From assembly GCA_030531435.1 (NCBI GenBank), contig JAUNNN010000025.1, positions 1 through 33,262 on the forward strand: DNA of 33,262 nucleotides. Reading direction: 5' to 3'. The notes under the pieces are model-generated. The model saw only the letters and a list, made by a program, of their open reading frames with translations, ran no database searches and was not told the origin of the DNA. Shown one piece after another: positions 17,303-23,816 of the stretch. Made by a program: the position numbers and the translations under genes. Numbering within the stretch: the stretch's first letter is position 1; each line of letters opens with the position of its first letter. This stretch comes from Lachnospiraceae bacterium (GTDB lineage Bacteria; Bacillota; Clostridia; Lachnospirales; Lachnospiraceae).

Positions 17303-18745
17303 ATGAAGAAAATTCTGTTTGCAGCATCTGAATGTGTACCATTTATTAAGACTGGTGGACTGGCAGATGTAGTAGGTTCATTACCTAAATGCTTTGATAA
17401 AAAGTACTTCGATGTAAGAGTAATTTTACCTAAGTATCTTTGCATGAAGGAAGAGTACCGTGACAAACTCGAGTATATAAATCATTTCTATATGGATATT
17501 GGTTCTCAGAATCAGTATGTTGGTATTTTTAAGACAGAATTAGATGGAATTACTTTCTATTTTATTGATAACGAATTCTATTTTTCTGGTGCTAAACCAT
17601 ATGGTGATCTTTTATGGGATGTTGAGAAGTTTGCATTCTTCTCAAAGGCAGTTTTATCTGTTCTTCCAGTAATTGATTTTAGACCAGACATTATTCACTG
17701 CCATGACTGGCAGACAGGACTTGTTCCAGTTTACCTTAAGGAACGTTTCCAGGGTGGAGAGTTCTTCCGTGGTATTAAGTCAATAATGACAATCCATAAC
17801 CTTAAATTCCAGGGGGTATGGGATGTTAAGACTATTCAGAATATTACAGGACTTTCAGATTATTACTTCACACCTGATAAGCTTGAAGCATATAAAGATG
17901 GTAATTTATTAAAGGGTGGTCTTGTTTTTGCAGATGCGATTACTACAGTTAGTGATACATACGCAGAAGAAATCAAAATGCCATTCTATGGCGAAGGACT
18001 TGATGCTCTTTTAAGAGCCAGAACAAATGACCTTCGTGGTATTGTTAATGGTATTGATTATACTGACTATAACCCGACAACAGATAAATATATTCCTGTA
18101 CAGTATGATGCTAAAAACTTCCGTAAGGAAAAATGCAAAAATAAAAAGGCACTTCAGGAAGAACTTGGACTTGAGATTAATGAGAAGAAGTTCATGATTG
18201 GTATTGTATCAAGACTTACAGATCAGAAGGGATTTGATCTTATTGCATATGTTCTTGATGAAATTTGCCAGATGGATCTTCAGGTTGTAGTTCTTGGTAC
18301 AGGTGAAGAACAGTATGAGAATATGTTCCGTCACTTTGACTGGAAGTATGGCAACAAAGTTTCTGCAAATATTTACTATTCAGAAGCTCTTTCACATAAG
18401 ATTTATGCTGCATCAGATGCATTCCTTATGCCATCATTATTTGAGCCATGTGGACTTTCACAGCTTATGTCTTTAAGATATGGAACACTTCCAATCGTTA
18501 GAGAGACAGGTGGACTTAAAGATACAGTTGAGCCATACAATGAGTATGAAGGTACAGGTACAGGCTTTAGCTTCTGTAACTACAATGCCCATGAAATGCT
18601 TGGTACAGTTAGATATGCTTATGATGTATACACAAATCGTAAGCGTGAGTGGAATAAGATGGTTGATCGTGCTATGGCAAAAGACTTCTCATGGGATGTA
18701 TCAGCTAACAAATATCAGGATATGTACGACTGGTTGATAGGCTAG
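17303..18745 (+). CDS. glgA: Glycogen synthase (ADP-glucose, GT5)
   Basis: GlgA extends alpha-1,4-glucan using ADP-glucose. The 480-residue protein has the N-terminal sugar-nucleotide motif KTGGLADV (from Lys16), HCHDWQTGLVPVYLKE, GIVNGIDYTDYNP, IGIVSRLTDQKGFDLI and the C-terminal SLFEPCGLSQLMSLRYG followed by VRETGGLKDTV, the retaining-transferase donor-binding segment. Length and start are standard. It stands alone: no glgC, glgB or glgP is visible. A strong own promoter and GGAGGT site predict good expression. The 93-base spacer that follows has no clear terminator, so the 88-residue gene downstream may share the transcript. Confidence 0.97.
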   Translation: MKKILFAASECVPFIKTGGLADVVGSLPKCFDKKYFDVRVILPKYLCMKEEYRDKLEYINHFYMDIGSQNQYVGIFKTELDGITFYFIDNEFYFSGAKPYGDLLWDVEKFAFFSKAVLSVLPVIDFRPDIIHCHDWQTGLVPVYLKERFQGGEFFRGIKSIMTIHNLKFQGVWDVKTIQNITGLSDYYFTPDKLEAYKDGNLLKGGLVFADAITTVSDTYAEEIKMPFYGEGLDALLRARTNDLRGIVNGIDYTDYNPTTDKYIPVQYDAKNFRKEKCKNKKALQEELGLEINEKKFMIGIVSRLTDQKGFDLIAYVLDEICQMDLQVVVLGTGEEQYENMFRHFDWKYGNKVSANIYYSEALSHKIYAASDAFLMPSLFEPCGLSQLMSLRYGTLPIVRETGGLKDTVEPYNEYEGTGTGFSFCNYNAHEMLGTVRYAYDVYTNRKREWNKMVDRAMAKDFSWDVSANKYQDMYDWLIG

Positions 18746-18748
18746 TTC

Positions 18749-18808
18749 TTATCCTAGTATTTATGCGATGCAGAAGCACTCTTCTAAAAAAATCTTAGGA
18801 TAGCATCG
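18749..18808 (+). promoter_or_regulatory. Two mutually exclusive stems in the glgA downstream spacer
   Basis: TATCCTA (18750-18756) can pair with TAGGATA (18796-18802), and CGATGC (18766-18771) with GCATCG (18803-18808). The arms are interleaved A-B-A'-B', so both stems require a pseudoknot, or they alternate. Between them AGAAG-CACT-CTTCT (18772-18785) forms a small hairpin. The last arm ends 10 bases before GGAGGAG (18819-18825). A switch controlling the next gene is possible but unproven. Confidence 0.45.
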
Positions 18809-18838
18809 ACGTTTAGTTGGAGGAGATAGTGAAAACAT

Positions 18839-19105
18839 ATGGCAGATGAACATTTCTGGGACAATGGAGTAAGTAGTATTTCAACTGAAGAGAATTGTAA
18901 ACTTGTTTTTGAGACTATAGATGGTCAGAATAAAACAACTCCATTAATGACAATAGATAAGACATTAAAGCTTATGGATGCCCTTAAAAACGGAAGGCAG
19001 ACAGTAAGCTGTGAAGCAATTAAAGTCAGCGATGGAGAAGAACAGACAATTCAGGCATTTAAATTAAATGTTATTGAAGTTGATGGAAAGAAAATAATAA
19101 TATAG
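18839..19105 (+). CDS. Small acidic protein of unknown function
   Basis: The 88-residue product is not recognised. It is acidic and soluble with no signal peptide or membrane helix. Apparent order: N-terminal ADEHFWDNGVSS, a strand (CKLVFETIDG), a helix (TIDKTLKLMDALKNGRQ), then alternating strands (VSCEAIKVSDGEEQTIQAF and KLNVIEVDGKKIII), suggesting a small alpha/beta fold. A GGAGGAG lies 13 bases before the ATG, rather far. It is followed 8 bases later by a strong terminator, so it ends the glgA-side transcript. The link to glycogen synthesis is only positional. Confidence 0.75.
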   Translation: MADEHFWDNGVSSISTEENCKLVFETIDGQNKTTPLMTIDKTLKLMDALKNGRQTVSCEAIKVSDGEEQTIQAFKLNVIEVDGKKIII

Positions 19106-19113
19106 TGATTAGA

Positions 19114-19143
19114 CCCTGACAGAAAACTGTCAGGGTTTTGTTT
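19114..19143 (+). terminator. Rho-independent terminator after the 88-residue gene
   Basis: CCCTGACAG (19114-19122), AAAA loop, CTGTCAGGG (19127-19135), then TTTTGTTT. The 9-bp stem is perfect. Confidence 0.95.
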
Positions 19144-19151
19144 AATTCATG

Positions 19152-19189
19152 ATAAAAGATAAAGTTCGCGAAGCGTACTTTTCTTTTAT
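19152..19189. repeat. Long imperfect inverted repeat
   Basis: ATAAAAGA (19152-19159) pairs with TCTTTTAT (19182-19189), AAAGT with ACTTT (19177-19181), and CGC-GAA-GCG forms the tip; one bulge and one T-T mismatch. It begins 9 bases after the terminator. It could be a second terminator, a REP-like element or a protein site. Confidence 0.5.
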
Positions 19190-19222
19190 TTGAAAACATA
19201 AGAAAAAGCAGAGTGTTGCCTA

Positions 19223-19254
19223 ATGTAAACTCATCATAATTAATTGGTTGACAA
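19223..19254 (+). promoter_or_regulatory. Predicted BirA (biotin repressor) operator
   Basis: ATGTAAACT (19223-19231), 14 bases, GGTTGACAA (19246-19254). The known BirA consensus is TTGTAAACC-N14/15-GGTTTACAA, so the halves match 7/9 and 8/9. The right half contains the bioY -35 element; its only mismatch creates TTGACA. Repression by biotin-loaded BirA is inferred. Confidence 0.75.
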
Positions 19255-19276
19255 TTGGTAAAATGAATAATATAAT
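19248..19276 (+). promoter_or_regulatory. Consensus promoter of bioY
   Basis: Perfect TTGACA (19248-19253), 17 bases, perfect TATAAT (19271-19276). The ~79-base leader is AT-rich and holds a direct repeat TCTAAATTA (19302-19310, 19332-19340). AAGGAG at 19349-19354 precedes the ATG. Confidence 0.85.
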
Positions 19277-19361
19277 TCTCATGTTGTGTAATTAAGGAAT
19301 ATCTAAATTACAGAATAATTCATTTAATAATTCTAAATTATTACATACAAGGAGAAATATT

Positions 19362-19910
19362 ATGAGCGAATCAAAATCATCTAAAAAAATCAGCATGAGA
19401 GAAATGTGCTATGTAGGACTTTTTACAGCTGTAATAGTAATCATGGCACAGATTTCAATACCACTTCCACTTGGTGTTCCAATGACAATGCAGACATTTG
19501 CAATTACTTTAGCTGCAGTAGTTCTTGGAGCAAAGCTTTCAACATATTCATCATTAATTTATATTTTACTTGGAGCAATTGGTGTTCCAGTTCTTGCAAA
19601 CTTTTCTGGTGGTCTCGATAAATTTGTTGGACCAACTGGCGGATTTTTAATTTCATTCCCACTTATGGCATTCATCATTGGATATGGTGTAGAACATAAG
19701 GACATGTTTAAGGGCGCATTTGTAGTATTCCTTATTTTAGGTACTGTAGCAAACTATGTAGTTGGTGTTGTTATGTTCTGCTTGCTTACAAAGAGTACTG
19801 TAATGGTTGGTATTACAGCTTGCGTACTTCCATTTATTCCAACAGCAATTATTAAAGCAGTTCTTGCATCATATATTGGATTTATTATTAGAAAGAGGCT
19901 TCCTAGATGA
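19362..19910 (+). CDS. bioY: Biotin transporter BioY (ECF S component)
   Basis: BioY is the membrane substrate-binding component of the biotin ECF transporter and usually shares EcfA/EcfT energising modules encoded elsewhere. The 182-residue protein has about six transmembrane helices and the family motifs GVPMTMQTFAITLAAVVLGA, LLGAIGVPV and GGLDKFVGPTGGFLISF. Length is typical. The promoter overlaps a BirA-type operator, supporting biotin as substrate. The stop overlaps the DUF1284 gene in ATGA. No ecfA or ecfT gene is in the window. Confidence 0.96.
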   Translation: MSESKSSKKISMREMCYVGLFTAVIVIMAQISIPLPLGVPMTMQTFAITLAAVVLGAKLSTYSSLIYILLGAIGVPVLANFSGGLDKFVGPTGGFLISFPLMAFIIGYGVEHKDMFKGAFVVFLILGTVANYVVGVVMFCLLTKSTVMVGITACVLPFIPTAIIKAVLASYIGFIIRKRLPR

Positions 19911-20299
19911 TAACACTTAGACCACATCATTTGCTTTGTACTCAGGGATATTCTGGTAAAGGCTATAGCGATGGCTTTGTATCAAACATGGATAAGGTTG
20001 TTGATTACTTAAGGTCAAATAAGGATTCAAAGGTTACTCTTAAATTCTCAACGGATGATCTTTGTGTTGACTGTCCAAATAAGCTTGGTGAAAATATGTG
20101 TTCAACTCAGGACAAAGTTGAATGGTTTGATGGAAAGACAGTAGAGTACTTTAACCTTGAAGAAAAGGAATACGATTACCATGAGATAACAGAATACATT
20201 GACGAACATATGACTGAAGAAATGCTTGCTGACATATGTAAAGGATGTAGCTGGTATCCTATAAGTTCATGTAGAAAAAATATAATAAAAAATTCATAA
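19907..20299 (+). CDS. DUF1284 cysteine-rich protein
   Basis: The start RPHHLLCTQGYSGKGYS is the hallmark of the DUF1284 family, whose biochemical role is not known to me. Of 130 residues, seven are cysteines: Cys11, 53, 56, 65, 111, 114 and 122. They form CVDC, MC and CKGC-x7-C patterns that could hold a metal or iron-sulfur cluster together with His7/His8. It is probably soluble. Its ATG overlaps the bioY stop, so it is translated with the biotin transporter and should fall under the same BirA control. A job in biotin use, or in an iron-sulfur step fed by biotin status, is speculation. Confidence 0.88.
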   Translation: MITLRPHHLLCTQGYSGKGYSDGFVSNMDKVVDYLRSNKDSKVTLKFSTDDLCVDCPNKLGENMCSTQDKVEWFDGKTVEYFNLEEKEYDYHEITEYIDEHMTEEMLADICKGCSWYPISSCRKNIIKNS

Positions 20300-20313
20300 G
20301 ATAACAAATATAG

Positions 20314-20352
20314 AAGCTCCGCACCATTTGGTGTGGAGCTTATTTTTATTTT
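20314..20352 (+). terminator. Rho-independent terminator after bioY-DUF1284
   Basis: AAGCTCCGCACC (20314-20325) pairs with GGTGTGGAGCTT (20330-20341) with a single G-U, loop ATTT, then ATTTTTATTTT. Confidence 0.93.
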
Positions 20353-20385
20353 AGTACATTCTATTCTTCGTAGATAAAAAATGTG

Positions 20386-20414
20386 TTGACATTAATAAAC
20401 AAAATGTTTATTAT
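20386..20414 (+). promoter_or_regulatory. Promoter of the MATE transporter gene
   Basis: Perfect TTGACA (20386-20391), 17 bases, TATTAT (20409-20414). The predicted start near 20421 leaves an unusually long leader of about 144 bases. Confidence 0.75.
20394..20412. promoter_or_regulatory. Operator-like palindrome inside the MATE promoter
   Basis: AATAAACA-AAA-TGTTTATT has perfect 8-bp arms, filling most of the spacer and the first four bases of the -10. A repressor bound here would block RNA polymerase. The ACA/TGT arms resemble sites of TetR/MarR-type regulators, but no regulator gene lies nearby. Confidence 0.6.
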
Positions 20415-20513
20415 GTTTAACGTTGCGGTTAATTTCAAGAAACTTAGCCAAAAATCAATAAGAGACTCCAAAGATTTGTTAGTATTGTTTGTTTTTTTAT
20501 GAAAGGAGTATCT

Positions 20514-20545
20514 GCTAGTTCACAATATTTATTGTGAGAAATAGC
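20514..20545 (+). promoter_or_regulatory. Leader hairpin beside the MATE ribosome-binding site
   Basis: TCACAATA (20520-20527) and TATTGTGA (20530-20537) form a perfect 8-bp stem, flanked by GCTA (20514-20517) and TAGC (20542-20545). The next base begins GGAGGAG (20546-20552), 12 bases before the ATG. A 12-codon frame (MKGVSASSQYLL, 20499-20537) ends inside the stem but has no clear ribosome-binding site. Confidence 0.5.
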
Positions 20546-20564
20546 GGAGGAGATAGAGTATAAG

Positions 20565-21896
20565 ATGAATAAAGTATATATGAACAGAATATTAAAAATA
20601 GCTGTGCCTATTATACTTAGCAATGTAATATCACAGCTACAGATGATAATAGACCGAATATTTTTAGGTCAGATGAATACGCTTTATATGAGCGCACTTG
20701 GTAATGTTACATCCCCTATGTGGACTACAATGTCATTTGCATTTACGGTTACAGCGGGATCGTCGATTTTGATTAGTCAGAATGTTGGAGCTGGCAATAA
20801 AGAGGAAGCAGAAAATTATGCAGCATCCCTTCTAAAGTGGAATAATATACCAGCAGTTTTATTGTTCTTCTTTTGGATATTTTGCAGTAGACAGGTCTTC
20901 ACTCTTATGGGAGTCTCAGAGTCAGTTATGCCATTCTGTCTAGGATATATTAAGTATTTTGTACCTTCGTTTCTTCTTATTGGAGCAGAAGGATCGTTTT
21001 CTGTAATAATGCAGACTTCGAACTACACGAAGCCTATGGTGTTTTATGGAATAATTCGATCAGGAGTAAATGTTATTCTTGACTATGCATTGATTTTTGG
21101 ACATTTAGGTCTCCCAGAAATGGGAATAGAAGGCGCGGCAATTGCTACCACTATAGCAGAGTTTGCAGGTGTGATTTTTGCATCCTTTGTTATGGGAAGC
21201 AATAAACTGACAACTAAGCCTTCGCTTAAAAAGGTTATGTCTGCATCTGTATGGCCGTATATTAAGTCATTAAAGCTTGGAGTTAACTGTGCATTAGAAG
21301 ATTTGGCGTGGAATGCAGGAAACCTTGTTATTATTAGAATTCTTAATTCTATTAATGACATCGCAGCAGGAATTTATTCAATTGTATTTAGCGTTGAGGT
21401 ATTAATTGTTGTTATTATTGGCTCCCTTGGTAATGCCACAATGACTCTTACCGGAGAGGCAAAGGGTAAAAAGGACAGAGAACAGTTTAATCAGGTTGTT
21501 AAGCTTGCATACATAATGTCAGGTGGAGTTGCATTAGTAACACTTATTATCTGTTCAATATTCCCAAGCCAGATTCTTAGTCTGTTTTCAAGTGATGAAG
21601 GAATTATTACTGGATGTGGAATATACCTTATTATGGTTTGCTGTAATCTTTTTGGCAAGGCAGGTAACATTATTGTTGGTTCAGGTATTAAAGGATACGG
21701 CGATACTAAGTGGATGCTCTTAACACAACTTTTTGGAACAGTTCTTGTTGTTGTATCTGCATGCGTATTTGTATTTGTACTAAAGCTTGGAATAATCGGT
21801 GTATTTATGGCGGTTATTGTTGATGAAGGCGTGAGAGCCCTTATTAATTTAGGTAAGTTTATAAGAATTACAAAAGCATGGAGTAATAAAGAATAA
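20565..21896 (+). CDS. MATE family efflux transporter
   Basis: The 443-residue polytopic protein fits the MATE family, which exports drugs or metabolites in exchange for Na+ or H+. About twelve hydrophobic helices are visible. Family features include the N-terminal ILKIAVPIILSNVISQLQMIIDRIFLGQM, QNVGAGNKEEAENYAASLL, GIEGAAIATTIAEFAGVIFA, and in the second half SLGNATMTLTGEAKGKKDREQ. The substrate cannot be predicted. It is monocistronic, between two terminators. Its 265-base upstream region carries an operator-like palindrome and a hairpin next to the ribosome-binding site, suggesting regulated expression. Confidence 0.93.
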   Translation: MNKVYMNRILKIAVPIILSNVISQLQMIIDRIFLGQMNTLYMSALGNVTSPMWTTMSFAFTVTAGSSILISQNVGAGNKEEAENYAASLLKWNNIPAVLLFFFWIFCSRQVFTLMGVSESVMPFCLGYIKYFVPSFLLIGAEGSFSVIMQTSNYTKPMVFYGIIRSGVNVILDYALIFGHLGLPEMGIEGAAIATTIAEFAGVIFASFVMGSNKLTTKPSLKKVMSASVWPYIKSLKLGVNCALEDLAWNAGNLVIIRILNSINDIAAGIYSIVFSVEVLIVVIIGSLGNATMTLTGEAKGKKDREQFNQVVKLAYIMSGGVALVTLIICSIFPSQILSLFSSDEGIITGCGIYLIMVCCNLFGKAGNIIVGSGIKGYGDTKWMLLTQLFGTVLVVVSACVFVFVLKLGIIGVFMAVIVDEGVRALINLGKFIRITKAWSNKE

Positions 21897-21901
21897 TAGA
21901 G

Positions 21902-21929
21902 AAAAGCAGGGATTAATTCCCTGCTTTTT
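21902..21929. terminator. Bidirectional terminator between the MATE gene and rqcH
   Basis: AAAAGCAGGGA (21902-21912), TTAAT loop, TCCCTGCTTTT (21918-21928). The A and T runs let it serve both converging genes. Its 3' edge overlaps the rqcH stop codon (21928-21930). Confidence 0.93.
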
Positions 21930-23661
21930 ATACTTCTGTTAAAGTAGATATGTCCGGTTTTATGGACATAGAATAGTTTGTATAATAAACTACAAATCCT
22001 GGAGGAGAGCCAGATGGTTTTTTGACTTCTTTCTTGATTACGTAGTCGATTTCTACAGTAGTCTGTTCTCGCCCCTTTGAATAATAGGCTGCAAGAGCAG
22101 CAGCTTCTTCATATGTTCTATCAGGAATTTCTTTGCCTTCAGTTCTTAGTATTACATGAGAACCTGGCATTTTCTTTGCATGAAACCACCAGTCATTTCC
22201 GTTTGCGAATTTAAATGTCAATTCATCGTTTTGGAAGTTGTTTTTACCAACATAAATGTGGAATCCATCTGAACTTACATAGTGGAATGGCTTACTAGTA
22301 ATTTTGACTTTGCCCTTACCACCTTTTCTCTTTATATAACCACTTTCAATCATTTCTTCTTTTATTTCAGTAAGATCTTCTTCAAGTAAAGCTATATCAA
22401 GAGAAGAGGAGATTGATTCAAGATGGTCTATTTCTTTTTTTGTTTCCTCTGCCTGAATTGTTAATGCTTCTTCAGTACGTTTTAATTTGTTATATTTGTC
22501 AAAATACTTTTTCGCGTTTTCCTGAGGAGTAATAGTATTATCAAGAGGAATTGTGATTTTTTCTCCAGTGTAATAGTTATCAGCTTCAAAAGATGTTGCA
22601 TCCTTATCAAGCCCATATCCGTACGTATTAATAAGTTCGCCATACACCTTATATTTATCTTTTTTATCAGTGTCTTTAAGCTGTTTTATCTGTAAATCAT
22701 ATTTTTTATAATTTCGCTCAAGAGCAGTAGATACAATCTTTCTAAGATCAACTGATTTCTGACGTATTCTTGTAACTTCAGCTTTTCTTGAATAGTATTC
22801 ATTTAATACTTCAGAAATAGAGCTAAGATGCTTAACTGACATATCAGAATATTGATTTATGTTAACCACACCAAACTCTACAGGCTTATCACCATCATAA
22901 ATAATATTAGGACTAAACTGCCCATTTTTAATCATTGATAGAAGCCCATTAAACTCATCAAATAATTTATGTAAACTAACCTCATCTAAAGAACCAGCAG
23001 GAATACTGGAGTCAATATTTGCTCTAAAGCATAATTCTTCACTCATTACAGGAGAAAAACCTGTGAAAGAAGAGTATATAGCTTTAACTGTAGGCATAGG
23101 TTTTGACTTTAGCTCTGAAACAAATAAATCAAAACTAACATCAAATGGATTATGTTTATTATTTTCGCCAGGAATAAAATAATCTCTTCCAGGGAGCACT
23201 TCTCGTACCGAACTAATAAAGCTGTTTATATGTTTAATGGAGTCGATAATTTTATCGTTTTCGTCAGTAAAAATAATATTACTGTGTTTACCCATCAGCT
23301 CTACAATAAGCTTTTTGTGACGCATATCACCAAGCTCATCCATATGTTCTATTTCAAAAATAAGAATTCTCTCAAGAGATGGCTGAGAAATAGAAGTAAC
23401 ACGCCCATTCTGTATATGTTTTCTAAGAAGCATACAGAAATTAGGTGCAGTCATAGGACTCTGTTTATTTGTATCAGTAATGTAAACAAGTGGTAGAGTC
23501 GCATCAGAAGAAATGGTGAGTCTCACTTGCCCATCACTAGTTTTAAATGTTATTAAAAGCTCATCATTTTCTGGCTGAGCTATTTTATAAAGTCGACTGC
23601 CTGTAAGCTTTTCTGATAATTCGTGCTTAAGTGCAGCAACTGTAATTCCATCAAGTGCCAT
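21928..23661 (-). CDS. rqcH: RqcH/Rqc2 ribosome quality-control protein (NFACT family; older name FbpA)
   Basis: RqcH binds stalled 50S subunits and adds C-terminal alanine tails to the blocked peptide, marking it for degradation. The 577-residue protein has the whole architecture: NFACT-N (MALDGITVAALKHELSEKL, NFCMLLRKHIQNG, LMGKHSNII, REVLPGRDY), a helical middle (about 280-440) and C-terminal NFACT-R (FANGNDWWFHAKKMPGSHVI, ALAAYYSKGREQTTVEIDY, GFVVYYTNYSM). B. subtilis RqcH needs Asp97-Arg98 for Ala-tRNA use; the matching pair here is Glu97-Arg98 in SLERILIF. AAAGGAAAT precedes the ATG. It is the only minus-strand gene in the window. Confidence 0.94.
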   Translation of the reverse strand: MALDGITVAALKHELSEKLTGSRLYKIAQPENDELLITFKTSDGQVRLTISSDATLPLVYITDTNKQSPMTAPNFCMLLRKHIQNGRVTSISQPSLERILIFEIEHMDELGDMRHKKLIVELMGKHSNIIFTDENDKIIDSIKHINSFISSVREVLPGRDYFIPGENNKHNPFDVSFDLFVSELKSKPMPTVKAIYSSFTGFSPVMSEELCFRANIDSSIPAGSLDEVSLHKLFDEFNGLLSMIKNGQFSPNIIYDGDKPVEFGVVNINQYSDMSVKHLSSISEVLNEYYSRKAEVTRIRQKSVDLRKIVSTALERNYKKYDLQIKQLKDTDKKDKYKVYGELINTYGYGLDKDATSFEADNYYTGEKITIPLDNTITPQENAKKYFDKYNKLKRTEEALTIQAEETKKEIDHLESISSSLDIALLEEDLTEIKEEMIESGYIKRKGGKGKVKITSKPFHYVSSDGFHIYVGKNNFQNDELTFKFANGNDWWFHAKKMPGSHVILRTEGKEIPDRTYEEAAALAAYYSKGREQTTVEIDYVIKKEVKKPSGSPPGFVVYYTNYSMSIKPDISTLTEV

Positions 23662-23691
23662 AATATTTCCTTTAAAAACAATATGCTTATG

Positions 23692-23720
23692 ATTATATAA
23701 AGCCTTAAGTTAAAAATCAA
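23692..23720 (-). promoter_or_regulatory. Promoter of rqcH
   Basis: On the minus strand, TTGATT (23720-23715), 17 bases, perfect TATAAT (23697-23692). The start near 23685 gives a leader of about 25 bases. Confidence 0.7.
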
Positions 23721-23739
23721 ACAATATAATAGATTGTAG

Positions 23740-23769
23740 TTGAAGATTAAAGCTTTAAAAGGGTATAAT
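23740..23769 (+). promoter_or_regulatory. Promoter of the GH3 gene
   Basis: TTGAAG (23740-23745), 18 bases, perfect TATAAT (23764-23769). It is divergent from, and does not overlap, the rqcH promoter. Confidence 0.7.
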
Positions 23770-23779
23770 TTAACAATAT

Positions 23780-23793
23780 ATGGGTGTACCCAT
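23780..23793. promoter_or_regulatory. Operator-like palindrome ATGGGT-GT-ACCCAT
   Basis: Perfect 6-bp arms at roughly +4 to +18 of the predicted GH3 transcript, a common repressor position. No regulator gene is adjacent, so the binding protein is unknown. Confidence 0.5.
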
Positions 23794-23805
23794 TTCATAT
23801 GTTTT

Positions 23806-23810
23806 GGAGG
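23806..23810 (+). promoter_or_regulatory. Ribosome-binding site fixing the GH3 start
   Basis: GGAGG lies 6 bases before the ATG at 23817. The frame is open to a GTG at 23784, but that codon sits inside the palindrome with no Shine-Dalgarno. Confidence 0.85.
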
Positions 23811-23816
23811 TTAGAA

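Noticed and set aside
23784-23816. Upstream GTG start of the GH3 gene
   Set aside because: It lies inside the palindrome with no ribosome-binding site; GGAGG fits the ATG at 23817.
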